DNA of 64,000 bases from Crocodylus rhombifer (taxonomy: Eukaryota > Chordata > Crocodylia > Crocodylidae): NCBI GenBank assembly GCA_038503035.1, contig JAVSML010025222.1, forward strand, positions 62,001 to 126,000, read 5' to 3'. The notes below the pieces were generated by a model. The model had not been told where the DNA came from, ran no database searches, and was given only the letters and a program-made list of their open reading frames with translations. Shown one piece after another: positions 1-10,200 of this stretch. The position numbers and the translations under genes are program-made. Position 1 is the first letter of the stretch; every line of letters begins with the position of its first letter.

Positions 1-680
1 GTGGGTTCGCTGGAACCCACGGTGGTCCTTCTCCGTACGCCTCCCCCACGTCCCCTGTTGGGGTGGCCCTATGCCACTAGGGCCCGTCTTCTGCAGCCCC
101 TCATGCTGCCCATGCCCTTCGTCCCCCACCTGGGGCACCTCCTTGAGCTCTCTGAAGCCCACAACAGTCCCACCTGGTCTGGCATCTTGGTATCTGCTGG
201 CTCCTCTGGTTCCTCGACGGTAACCCCTGGTTTCAAGCTCCTCCTGCTCTTCCCGGTCTTCTAATCTGGGTCCCCGGTCTGATCCCTTGCTTCCTGCACT
301 GCCACTGGCAGTGCCTTTCCTGTGGCGGGCCTTGCTGCATCCTCCCGTGCTGGGACAGGCAGTTTCTTGCACTTTCCCCCCCCCGTAGGGGCTCCAGAAG
401 AAACTTCCCTGCTGGTGCTCCTGCGGATCTCTCCCCCTCTTCCTTGCCAGCGGCTCCTTTTATCCCTGCTGGCTGGCTTCTGCAGCTGAGGTTATCAGCT
501 GGCTGCAGCTGTTTAAAGATATGGCTAATGAGCCGCTCAGGTCCTGCATCCATTTCTGGCTTTGCCACAGATCCTGCTGCAGGTAAGATTTTTTTGTTTA
601 TTTTCTTTTACTTTTGTTTTCTTCTGAAGGTTCCTGACCCCAGGGCTCCCCCCTGGCTCTTTGGGGTCTTCTCCTCTGTT
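1..680 (-). mobile_element. LTR-like promoter segment, minus strand
   Basis: This GC-rich stretch directly precedes the plus-strand gypsy-like coding remnant but does not look like its gag. Read on the minus strand it has LTR-like features: a TATA-like GGATAAAAG (457-465), a palindrome GCACTGCCA/TGGCAGTGC (296-314), and one minus frame without stops from 264 to the window edge. Positions 1-20 form a perfect 8-bp stem with a 4-base loop (GTGGGTTC/GAACCCAC). I do not recognise a protein or see both LTR ends. It may be the edge of a separate retroelement continuing to the left of the window. Confidence 0.25.
457..465 (-). promoter_or_regulatory. TATA-like box on the minus strand
   Basis: The minus strand reads GGATAAAAG here, flanked by GC-rich sequence, which fits a core promoter of an LTR-like segment. 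No initiator or start site can be confirmed. Confidence 0.25.
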
Positions 681-699
681 CCTCCCCATGACAATGAGG

Positions 700-1354
700 T
701 AAAATGGATTATTATACTGGGTAAAGAAAGGTTGGGTAGTGAGGAGGAGGTAAAACAGTTATTGGTACTCACACCATTTCAGAAAATGGTGTGGCACCTG
801 GCACATGCGACACCGGCAGGCAATTATTTGGATCAAGATAAAACTACAGCAAAAATAGTGCATTAGGTTTTCTGGCCTAGGCTACATGAAGAGGTGGCTT
901 ACAGGTGTGCCTCCTGTGCTGAGTGTCAGAAGGTTAATGAGCCTCACTCCCATGGGCCCCGCTTCAGGTAATGCCAGTTATTGAAACTCCTTTTGATCAC
1001 ATTATGTTGGATATTGTAGGGCCTTTGCCCAAAAACAGTACTGGATACCATTTTATCTTGGTAATAGTAGACTATGCCACCCGGTATCTGGATGCCATAC
1101 CGCTTGGGGCAGCTACAGCTCTATACTTTGTGAAGGAGCTGCTGAAATGGATATCCAGGATAGGTATTCCCCATGAGATCCTTACGGATCAATGTACAAA
1201 TTTTATGTTGGGGGTAATGCGGACCATGTGCCAAATATTAGGTATAGAACATCTTTGTACCTCAATATACCATCTGCAGATTAATGGCTTAGTCAAAAGA
1301 TTAAAGGGGATGTTAAAGAGAATGTTGCACTGGTCCGTCCAAAACAGTCCATGA
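700..1354 (+). pseudogene. Integrase, zinc-binding region and catalytic core (broken)
   Basis: Integrase joins the retrotransposon cDNA to host DNA. The N-terminal part (about 780-966) shows an HHCC-like zinc region: LAHATPAG with the first His kept, the second His position apparently replaced by Tyr, then CASCAEC. An in-frame TAG lies at 864-866. The core (971-1354) shows the first catalytic Asp in LDIVGPL (residue 14 of this open stretch) and the second in ILTDQCTNF (residue 73). The catalytic Glu expected in NGLVE is Lys (NGLVKR, residue 109). The frame ends in a TGA at 1352-1354. The DDE triad is therefore broken and the protein cannot be functional. The family call rests on these motifs and their spacing. 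Confidence 0.8.
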
Positions 1355-1538
1355 TCACCTCGTTGTTGTTTGCCTTAAGAAAGGTGCTATAGGCTTTGAT
1401 GCAGTTTTCTCCTTTTGAGTTGGTTTAAAGCCATAAACCCCATGGGCTGATGCAGGCAGCAAGAGAGGGATGGGAGGAGATTCAAGCCAAGGTACATATT
1501 GACAGAAATTATTAAACTGGTTGCATACAACCCAGTGA

Positions 1539-2164
1539 GTGGCCAAGAGGGTCAATAATGGCAAAAAGCTGCATATGACCTATGGCCAGAAGGTCAAAGA
1601 GCGGGAATTTCAGATCAGGGATCAGGTACTTGAACTGTTACCTGCCACTGAAAATAAGCTACTAACACAATGGCAAGGCTCATTTGAAATAGTTCAGAGA
1701 GCTGGTCCCATTGACAGGGCCATCCCTGGGGGGCACGAATTGGGGTGACTGCCCCGGGCCCTGTGCTTTGTGGGGCCTCTTGGAGCCAGGATGGCTTCAT
1801 GTCCAGCTGCTGTCGCTGCTGCATCCAGGCCGCACACAGGCTGATTTGCTCTGGGTTTTGCATCCTGCTATGGTCATCTCTGCCCTTTGATTATGAAGTT
1901 CAGCCAGGATATCTGAGAGAATGTCAGATTTTTCATATAAACTTGTTAAGGGCATGGAAGGAACAGGAGGGACGGCTAGTGACCCCAGAAGAAGAGGTAG
2001 AAGAGTTTGGCCCAGAGCCCACAGCAACAGGGAACGGGGAACTGCTGGCTGACATGGTGCAAATGGGTGATGATTTGGCAGGTAGTCAGTGGCAGAAACT
2101 AAAATCCCTCATCTATGCATTTAGGGATGTGTTTAGTGAAGAACCTAGATTATCCAGTGAGTAG
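1539..2164 (+). pseudogene. Integrase C-terminal GPY/F-like module running into RT linker (broken)
   Basis: The first part (1539-1715) ends with LLTQWQGSFEIVQRAGPID, the typical end of a gypsy integrase where a GPY/F module binds DNA or chromatin. The match resumes at about 1889 with DYEVQPGYL and QIFHINLLRAW, then an acidic linker, then SLIYAFRDVFSEEP (to 2164), the usual N-terminal approach to the reverse transcriptase domain. About 170 bp in between do not belong to the gene. The continuity of integrase end, linker and RT start is the key evidence for the integrase-before-RT order. Confidence 0.65.
1716..1888. other. Foreign insert inside the integrase C-terminus
   Basis: The protein match breaks after GPID and resumes at DYEV. 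The roughly 170 bp between them are GC-rich, begin near ATCCCTGGGGGGCACGAATT, and have no similarity I recognise to gypsy proteins. It is probably a fragment of another repeat. The exact borders are uncertain by several bases. Confidence 0.4.
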
Positions 2165-3009
2165 AACATGAGATCCACACTCTGAGTGGGACAGTGGTGT
2201 GAGAACAATGGTGCCCTGTGTCTTAACACCTTTATGGGGCTGTGCATCAGGAGTTGGAAAAAATGTTAAGCCAAGGAAGTATAGTCCCCTCCTGAAGTCT
2301 CTAGAGGAGCCCTTTAGTAGCTGTGCCTAAGAGATGCGTCCTTTAGGCTATGTGTTGACTTCAGAAAATTAAATGCAATAGCCAGGTTTGATGCCTTTCC
2401 TATGCCTCATATTGAGGAATTGTTAAAGAGGTTTGGACAGGCTCACTACATCTTGACTCTGGATCTTTCCAAAGGTTATTGGCAGATCCCCCTGGCCCAG
2501 GGAGATAAAAACAAGACAGCATTTGGACCTCATGGAGGTTGTATGAATTCACCCAAATGCTGTTTGGACTTCACAGAGTAGCCACAAGATTTCCATGGCT
2601 CATGAAGCAAATTCTAGCACCCCACATATACATTTCAGTGTATATAGATTACATTGTCATCTATGCAAGGACATGGATGCATCACCATAAGGCCATAAGG
2701 GCAGTCTTGACAGAACTGAGAAAAATTGGCATGACAGCAAATCCCAAAAAGTGCACTCTAAGGAAAAGCAAGACAAAGTTTCCGGTGGGGCAAGAGGCTA
2801 TCCAACCCTTTGCAGATAAGGTGGCAGTTGTACGGGAGTTCCATCCTCCACAGACTAAACGTCAGATGAAGTCATTTCTAGGGCTCACCAATTATTACCA
2901 GTGCTTCATACCCCACTTTATGGAGCTTGCCACTCCTTTGATGAATGCTATCAAGGGGAGAGTACAAGGCCTGATAAAGTGGATGCCAGTGATGGAAGGC
3001 ATTTGCTAA
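2165..3009 (+). pseudogene. Reverse transcriptase of the gypsy-like element (broken)
   Basis: The reverse transcriptase copies the element RNA into cDNA. Visible RT blocks are CVDFRKLNAIARFDAFPMP (about 2348-2405), LTLDLSKGYWQIPL (about 2453-2495), FTQMLFGLH, and the catalytic box at 2641-2652, which reads YIDY instead of YLDD/YVDD, so the second catalytic Asp is Tyr. The thumb/connection follows as NPKKCTLRKSK and FLGLTNYYQCFIPHF. A frame change lies near 2535 and the region before 2340 is frame-broken. The run 2539-3009 is open for 156 codons. The active-site change alone rules out activity. Confidence 0.8.
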
Positions 3010-4350
3010 AATCAAAACAGCTCTACGTCAGAGTGTAGTAATACATACACTGTACTTTACAAGATCTTTTGTTTCCACACAGATGTGTCACACATGGCCC
3101 TTGGTGCAGTCCTGACTCAGGACTCCTGGTATCAGAAGTGAACCGGCCAAGTTCACCAATGACATCAAACTTTGGGGTAAAGTGTCCACACCTGAGGACA
3201 GGATGGTGATCCAAGCTGACTTAGACAGGCTCAGCAAATGGGCAGATGAAAACCTGATGGTCTTCAACACCAAAAAATGCAAGATACTCCACCTTGGGGG
3301 AAAAAAACCTGCAGCATACTTATAGGCTTGGCAGTGCTATGCTTGCTAGCACCACAGCCGAAAGAGACTTGGGCGTCGTGATTGGCCACAAGATGAACAT
3401 AAGCTACCACTGCACTGTCACAGCTGGTAAAGTAAGCAAAACTCTGGCTTGCATCCATAGATGCTTCTCAAGAAAATCCCAGAATGTCATCCTCCCACTG
3501 TACTCAGCCTTGGTGAGGCTGCAGCTGGAGTACTACATCCAATTCTGGGCTCCATAATTTACAAAGGATGTGGAGAAACTACAGAGTGTCCAGAGGAGAG
3601 CCATGTGCATGATCAGAGTGGAGGAGAACAGGCCTTGATGAAAGGCTGAGAGCCATGGGACTCTTTAGCCTGGAAAAGCAGAGGCTCGGGGGGACCTGGT
3701 GGCTGCCTGTAAGTATATAAGGGGTGTACATCAGGATCCGGGGGAATGTCTGTTCACCAGAGCGCCCCAAGGGATGACTAGGTCGAACGGTCACAAACTC
3801 CTCCAAGACAGTTTCAGGCTGGACATAAGGAAGAACTTCTTTACTGTCCAAGCTCCCAAGGCCTGGAACAGACTGCCTCCAGAGGTGGTGCAAGCACCTA
3901 CTCTGGACTCCTTTAAGAGAAGTTTGGATGTTTATCTTGCTGGGATCCTATGACCCCAGCTGACTTCCTGACCCTGGGGCAGGGGGTAGACTTGATGATC
4001 TTCCAAGGTCCCTTCCAGCCGTAATGTCTATGAAATCTATGAAGAGCTGGATGGCCTGGAAAGGCCCTTTGTGTATTTGAGTCACAAGTTGAATAAGGCT
4101 GAGATGAAGTATGCCACTGTTGAGAGGGATTGTCTAGCCATCAGATGGGTAGTAGAGTATTTCTGTTAATATCTCATGGGCCAGGAGTTCCAGTTAACTA
4201 CTGATCATGCCCCTCCTCAGTGGCTCTACAAAGCAAAAATAGATAATTCCCAAATTACATGATGAGCAGTAACCCTGCCTATTTTTCATGAGATATAGGC
4301 CCAGGATAGCTAATAAAGTGGCAGATTTCTTGTCTAGGTGTGCAGAACCA
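3010..4350 (+). pseudogene. RNase H of the gypsy-like element, split by a CR1 insertion
   Basis: RNase H degrades the RNA strand after reverse transcription. Its start is visible at about 3055-3125 (a TDVSHMALGAVLTQD-like stretch, carrying the first Asp). The domain resumes at about 4040 with RPFVYLSHKLNKAEMKYATV (4057-4116), ERDCLAIRW and LTTDHAPPQWL (about 4195-4230), the last holding the conserved TDH. A later remnant resembles the end of the domain near 4310-4340 (VADFLSRC-like). In-frame stops and the 0.9-kb CR1 insertion (3137-4039) disrupt it. Confidence 0.65.
3137..4039 (+). mobile_element. CR1 LINE, 5'-truncated copy inside the gypsy RNase H
   Basis: This plus-strand fragment starts inside the CR1 reverse transcriptase near the FADD box. 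That box is altered here: the frame reads AKFTNDIKLWG. It continues with ADENLMVFNT, KDLGVVI-like (RDLGVVIGHK), and CR1 C-terminal motifs ACIHRCFSRKS and FTVQAPKAWNRLPPEVVQAP. The 3' end carries the CR1 signature CCTTCCAGCC followed by TCTATGAAATCTATGAA. It belongs to the same subfamily as the minus-strand copy at 54367-57165, sharing the 9-base tail unit. Several frame breaks show it is old. A shared GAAG at both borders may be a short target duplication. Confidence 0.85.
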
Positions 4351-4920
4351 GAAACCCAAACAGGAAAGGTATGTCAAAAAAAAAAAAAGGAAATTGAGGA
4401 AGACAGAGAGCACGTTGAAGGGAAATACACAGGTACACCCCAGGCAACTTAAACAGGGGTGTGTGTGGTAGCGGGGAGTCCCCAAGCAAATGGCCCCAGG
4501 GCAATGAGACCCCCAGAAACACCCTCACCGGGCCCCTGGGATGGGGTTGAAATGCCCGTAAACCTCCCGGACCTTGGGACATACCTGTAGGGTTGACAGC
4601 AGTGTGGACTGGAAAGCCTCAGGCACCATGTCCCTCCTGTTTCTCCAGCATGTACCAGCTACAGATAAACCAGCACACAGGGGCTGATGTCACAAAAGTG
4701 CACCCCGTGCCGCCTGAAGAGAAGAGAGAGATCCAGGACCACAGTGGTAGTAGCATGGAGCCTGAGTAAAGCTTGCCCCAGCAGGGGTAAAATGACCAGG
4801 GGAGACCCTGCTCACCTGAGTAGAGGCTTGGAGGAGCCTCTAACCCAAGCGGCCCAAACTCCCAATGAAGAGACGAGAACGACATACCGGTAGAACCCAG
4901 AGGGATGTTGCCTGTCCCAG
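4351..4920 (+). other. Probable 3' tail or LTR remnant of the gypsy-like element
   Basis: This stretch follows the RNase H remnant without a recognised break. It starts with an A-rich run (4377-4389) and a purine-rich segment, then GGGGTGTGTGTGGTAGCGGG, which could be a polypurine tract and LTR start. No repeat partner was found at the left end to prove an LTR. No gene is recognised. Confidence 0.3.
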
Positions 4921-6129
4921 GGGACTGATGTGAGCTCCGACTGTGAGTTTGTTCTGGGAAGCTGGAATCCAGGACTTTGTACTGACTGTAATGTTTTTAA
5001 GTGTAGACAGATACATGTAAAGTCTGGCTAGATTAGCCCTGCTAGGCACTGTAGTAAAGGCCTCATGGACAGGATAGGAAGGAGAGAGGCTCTCCCCAAC
5101 ATAATTCAAGAGTACTAACTGGGCTTGAGTCCAGCCAGTTGAGTGGCTTGCTGATGGTACTATCTTTGAACCAGATAGAGAGCAGCCTGGCAATGGTGTA
5201 AGATCTGGTTGGCATAAGGATAGGGTGTAAGGCAAGGCAGAGCCCTGAGGACCAATGACCCAGGACATTCGTGTGGGCAAGCATTATCAATCAAGGATCC
5301 TCCCCTCTTGTTAATAAGATCAAGATGTGGTGGGGGCGATGAAGGGTTTTCCCTGTTAATACGAGTGAATGAAAGCCTGTCCAGCCCTAAGAACTGGTGC
5401 TCAGTGGACAGGAGTGCCAGATCTCGCTGGCAGAGTCAAGATGGGCACAGCCATTCACACTTACATTCAGAGTTCTCTCCAATCTTTTTTTCTAAATCTA
5501 ACACTTAACATTAAATGCCATTCAGCAATGGAAGCAGCTCCTTCATCCCAGAAATGTTTGTATAACCTCCAAGTCAGACAATACATGACTGTACAAAGCA
5601 CACAGAGATACTCAGTGGAGTTCAAATGGAGTCAACTGGACAGATACGTAGTAGGTGTAAGTCCACATAGCACTACTACCTCACAGCAACAACAGCTTGC
5701 AGGAGCTGAGGTTTTGATCCCACGTCTGCCATTGTTTAATAACCTGTTAAACTTGCATTATTATTGTTAGTAAAACAGCTTATTTTAATATGTATGTAAC
5801 TAGTACATTACATCTAATGCTACTTACGGGTATTCAAGTTCCTTTGGAACTTGCTACGCACTGGTAAATGGTTGAACGTTTTATCCACATGTGACTGCAT
5901 TTCAGGAGAAGGAAGAAGTAATCCCAGCTAGCTGCAGCATTTCAAGGACTCAATTATGCTAACACTTGAGTATGTGCATAACTTTTTCCCATGCGCTAGG
6001 TCACTGATTTCTTTTCAATGGCTCTGTTTACATGAGCAGAATTGTATATGTGCTTAGGTTTTCCAGAGCCTAAATTTGTACAGAGCTTTGACCTACTTTA
6101 GGATACGAGGTACTAGAGACATGCATGAT
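4921..6129. other. No recognisable gene or repeat
   Basis: Mixed-composition DNA with only short frames. I see no domain, splice pattern or clear terminal repeats here. Confidence 0.4.
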
Positions 6130-6420
6130 AGGCCTGTATGAAGTGACTAGTATTCATTTTGGATCCAGCTGATTCGAGGGACAGTGATTCAATTCGGTGA
6201 TTTGAATCAAGGTCTCGAATTGATTTGGCCAAATCTGATTTGGAGATTAGGCTGCTGCCGAATCAGCCAAATCTCCAAATCACACAGGCCCCATCCCCTG
6301 CCTGCTCTCAATGGCTGCCCTGCCCACTCCAGTTCCCGGCTCTTTGAAAAAAAAAANNNNNNNNNNAGAGACTAACCAAGCTTGGGTGGGGAAATCTGGG
6401 TCCCTGTCCCTGTACTAATA
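6130..6420. repeat. Dispersed repeat with GATTTGGAGATT hairpin, interrupted by an assembly gap
   Basis: The segment is rich in GATTCAATTCG/GAATTG-like words and contains perfect 12-bp inverted arms GATTTGGAGATT (6237-6248) and AATCTCCAAATC (6270-6281). It runs into an A-tract and then the N gap. I suspect a retroposed or satellite-like crocodilian repeat but cannot name it. Confidence 0.4.
6357..6366. other. Assembly gap (10 N)
   Basis: Ten N bases follow a run of ten A. A fixed-length N block usually marks a gap of unknown real size. Confidence 0.95.
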
Positions 6421-6574
6421 CATATTCAAACATCATGTTCACCAATGAAAACTTGTAAATGTGAACCCCAAGGCTCCAACAGTAAAAATTAACACACCTA
6501 AAAATAGATTTAAAATATTATGTTTTTTAAATGTATGAGTTTGGGGGCCTCATGTATAAAGGGTTTTTTTATAA

Positions 6575-6630
6575 TGCAGTATAGAATCATAGAAAATTGA
6601 GGTCATCTAATACAACCCCCATCATGATAT
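6575..6630 (-). mobile_element. Short CR1 3'-end fragment
   Basis: ATAGAATCATAGAAAATTGAGG followed by TCATCTAATACAACCCCC resembles the reverse complement of an old CR1 3' end, including the octamer-like tail. Only about 50 bp remain. Confidence 0.5.
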
Positions 6631-8765
6631 CATGAGTTGTGATCATGACAAGATATGGTTCTCATGCTCTTACATGAAATACTACTTTATTCTCTGAATA
6701 ACCTGTTGTTTAGTAATCACCAATAGCCAGGGAGTCTGAGTTCTGCTTTACTTAGTGTCTGAACTACAATGAATCAACATGGTATACCATGAGTCTCTGA
6801 ACAAGACAACCACCATCAGCACCAACCAGCTCTTCGTATGTGTGTAAATTGAGTCAAAATTGAGTCATCAATATTCCAAAGCAAACTCAATGTACTTCTT
6901 TCCTTTACATCTCAGAAATAATCATGCCCTGCCTTTGTATACTGATCATTCTTATAAGTCTTATCTTGATCATATTGCATAATTACTAGATTTAAATATT
7001 CAGTAGTTACTCTAGTTGAGCTGACATAATTGTTTTGTTTTCATTGTTGTTTCTTCCACTTCCATAGCGGAAGATCTTACATACAGGCCAAATATTGAGC
7101 ATGCATTTTTTTCTGACAGAGAAACCAGGCATTCACATTTCCCGTGGTGTTGCTGCTGTAGACCAATGGAAGATGAGTCAGGGGGAACACTCTGGGTCTC
7201 TGTTGCCAAGGTCAGTTTTGCCTTAGGTTACTAACTGCAGAAGACCCACTGACATATGCTAAAGCTTCCAAGAGGCAGGTTTAATGTATGCTCCTGACCT
7301 TTTAGATAATGCTTCTAAGTTTTACATTTACAACTAGGCCTGACTTGCCTATGAGGGGACTGCTCCCCTCTTGTTTACTTGTTCCGGAGGTCTGGACCTC
7401 AGTTATTACTTCACGGCTAATTATCCTGAAATGCGGAGATCAAAAAGAGATCTTCTAAAGTAGACGTTCCATCAACTGTCTTTTTCAACACAAACTTTTT
7501 TTTTTACTTGATTTCCAAAACTGGCATGTATATTACAGTTGGCATGACACGTCAGCTTTGTCCTCTGAGAGAAAAGTTACCAAGCCATTGTCCACAGACC
7601 ATAGATGGCAGATGCTTCAGCCCTCCATGGAGAGCTGCCTGATCAAGTGGTGCTGGGCTTTCCTTGTTTCCAGCTGCTAAATGTCACTAAAAAGCAACTA
7701 AGATACTTTGCCAGTATTACTTGCTTACTGAAGTTATGCTGTAGCACAGGAGTATAAAACTCATTTGGCAGATCAGGCCCATGGATTCCCGCCCCCTGCC
7801 CCAAAATGCTAGATGCAGCACCTGCATGTGGTACCTACCAGAGCCAATTTAGGATCTGCTCCTCATGTGGGTCCTGCTTGAATCCCTGAAAGCATACAAA
7901 AGGTGAGTAGGTCCTTCTCTTCATTGCTTTTTGTGACTCAGTCTTAAGGATCAGATGATGGGTGTAATATGGATTTTCACAGACTTGGACATGGTGGAAT
8001 AGAATCACACGTAACCGTTTAAGATGGAAGAGAACCTGGCCCTACATATATAAGCAGAACGTAGAAAATTAGCAAGATTAAGGACTAAGTCTACACATCA
8101 ACATGATAAAAACCTGTGCTGCTATCCTCCTTCCTAGGCCAAACCCAACCCTGCAATTCAAAGGAATGAAACTGCTTTTTTTTGAAGAGTTAAACATGAC
8201 AGTCTTTTCAGCTTAATCTATTTCTTCATAAAAAGACCTACGGAGATTTAGTCAATAAGAGATGATGAACCACCTTTTGTATTAGCAGTTTTTCAGGGAC
8301 CTGAGAAGGATGGAGTGGCACCACGCTTAAGTGCCTAAATCCATTTCTGTGACTAGTAGATGGAATATAATAATCTGGATGATAATGGATACTGATGTTC
8401 CAAATTCTGGGAAAGAAGCTGAATCCTTTATATGAAGGACTCTTTAACAACACTGGTACATTTAGCCATTACGTCCACTTTTGTTTATCTTAACTTTGCT
8501 GCAACAGAACCATTAAATATGAGTTTCATTTCTACTCCAGCTCATGGAATAAGCTGATGCTTAACTGCTCCTTTGCTTGATGGCTAGAATGAGCATTTCC
8601 CTCAACCAGTGCTAGGCTCCCTCCATCAGAGTAGTATGAGTCTAGCATGAACAAGTAGTTACACGTCTTGTTACCATCACACAGCCAGATTTTGGTATCA
8701 TAAATTCCATTAATTAGAACTCCAACACAAACTTCTGCTCATTTTGTAGCCTTATGTAACAAGTC
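6631..8765. other. No recognisable gene
   Basis: AT-rich DNA with short frames only. The stretch near 7750-7890 (AAACTCATTTGGC and a GC-rich middle) has the feel of an old DNA transposon, but I could not find its ends. Confidence 0.4.
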
Positions 8766-9995
8766 TGAGCCCTGGGGCAGCCGTGGCTATAACTCCTGTC
8801 TCTGCTTGGGCTCCTTAAGTACCCCCCCTCTTCTCCTGCCTGCCACACCTTGAGGTACTCATTGTTTTTTTGAAAAGGGAGCCTGCTCAAGAGCGCTAGA
8901 GTGAACCCAAGTCCTTCTTTCCATGAGTGGAAGGATCCTGGATCCTGCCAGTCCCACTCCTCTTCTTATGCCATGTGGCTCCCCCTGGCCTCTCTGTGAT
9001 CCCAGGGCACCTGTTACCTTATGGGCTATTTGTGGTCTTCAGTCTCCCCTGCAGCCATGCCCATGCCTCACAGAGGTTATCAGTTGTCTGTCAGATGGGG
9101 TATTTTGCCCACTATCCAGTATCAGCTCAGTTCAGGCCTTCATGCCCGTGTTGGGGACTCAGCTTTCTTGGCTTCTGCTCATTTCCTCTCACTGGTCCCT
9201 TAGCCTAGGGCTCACTGTGCTGGATTTCTTGGCTCCAGGTCCAGGCTTGCCCTTTTGACCCTGGTTTCATGCTCTCAGGCTTTGCTCCTCTTGGGCTTCA
9301 GGCCTCTGGCCCTGGTTTCATCCCTCTTGGGCTCTGGCCTCAGCCTTCCTGGCTGTAGCTTTCTCTAGCTTGCCCTCTCAGGCTGTGGGCCCCTGGCCCC
9401 GGTTCTGCCCTCTTGGGCTGTGGGCCCCTGGCTGTAACTCTGCCCTGCTCGGCTCCTGGGCTCCCTGGTCCTGTTCCTGCCTTGTTTGGACAATGAGATG
9501 CTCGGCCCTGTCTCCACCCTGTTTGGGCACTGGGCCACCCCTATCCACCTCTGATAGTCCCAACCCAAACTGCCGGTGAATGAAACAAACAAAAAAAAGT
9601 GCTCTGGCTAAAACTAAAACTCTTAGCTCACTGGGTGCATACCCATCCTGGGTCCTAGTCCCCTACCAGCCCTCAGCTCCTTACTTGCTGCTTGTAGGCA
9701 TAGCAGGAACACAGCCAGGCACCCAACAAGAGCCTTCTTGCTGCAGACCTCTTCCTTCTGAAGTCTGCAGGGTCAGACTGGCTGCCCTGGCTCAGACCCT
9801 GGGCTTATATGGCTCCCAAGCCCTGCCCCTTCCAGCTGGGTGTTTCCTTGTGTGGCTGCAGCGTCCCTTCACCTCTATGGGAAGCTTATTGCCTAGGCAG
9901 TCATTGTTCAGCTTCCCGGGGCTCTTTTTGCTTCAGTTTCCCCTTATTAGCAGGAACAGGAACCTCTGGCTCCCTCTTGCAGCTCAGAACAAATT
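8766..9995 (-). mobile_element. GC-rich LTR-like segment, minus strand
   Basis: The segment is sharply bounded by base composition. Read on the minus strand it has a TATA-like CCATATAAGCCC (9804-9813) followed by a plausible leader and then CT/GA-rich short tandem repeats. Long plus and minus frames here share the same repeat units and do not resemble a protein. The layout (upstream block, TATA, repeat-rich leader) fits an LTR and leader of a retroelement, but paired LTR ends were not found. Confidence 0.3.
9371..9560. repeat. Degenerate minisatellite, about 36-bp unit, about five copies
   Basis: Successive units start with GCCCTCT/GCCCTGC/GCCTTGT and share GGCTGTGGGCCCCTGGC. The first two units are closest and later ones drift. 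The repeat explains the open frames on both strands. Confidence 0.55.
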
Positions 9996-10019
9996 TAATT
10001 AGTTTAAATTATGCCTGGC

Positions 10020-10200
10020 AATAGTACTTGTACTTATGTAGCACCTTTCAGTTGATGACCTTAAAATTATTCTAATTCCATTAACTGTTTACTAACTACC
10101 TGAGGATTAAGATCTCTGTGAAGTAGCAAAATATTCTTTCCATTTTACGTATGGGCAAGTTGATGATCAAAGAAGTCAAGTGACTGGTTCTCATTTCCGC
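10020..10200 (-). mobile_element. MIR-like CORE-SINE fragment
   Basis: ATCTCTGTGAAGTAGCAAAA, then TTCCATTTTACGTATGGGCA, then GTCAAGTGACTGGTT follow the order of a reversed MIR 3' half (allele-like words 'GAGGTAGG', 'CCATTTTACAGATGGG', 'TAAGTGACTTGC'). Strongly diverged. Confidence 0.4.

Larger units (their letters stand above)
690..4360 (+). mobile_element. Decayed Ty3/gypsy-type retrotransposon with integrase upstream of reverse transcriptase (Gmr1-like order)
   Basis: The plus strand carries, in order, an integrase zinc-binding region, an integrase core, a GPY/F-like C-terminal module, a linker, a reverse transcriptase and an RNase H. In ordinary Ty3/gypsy elements integrase follows RNase H. 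The integrase-first order is the known hallmark of the Gmr1-like group of deuterostome gypsy elements. Here the integrase C-terminal module runs into the RT N-terminal linker (about 1890-2160) within one reading frame, so the order is not explained by two abutting copies. Stops, frameshifts, an alien insert at about 1716-1888 and a CR1 at 3137-4039 make it inactive. Gag, protease and both LTRs were not identified. Confidence 0.75.

Noticed and set aside
23..264. Gag-like reading of the first frame
   Set aside because: Neither strand shows a zinc knuckle or other gag feature; the open frame is short and GC-driven.
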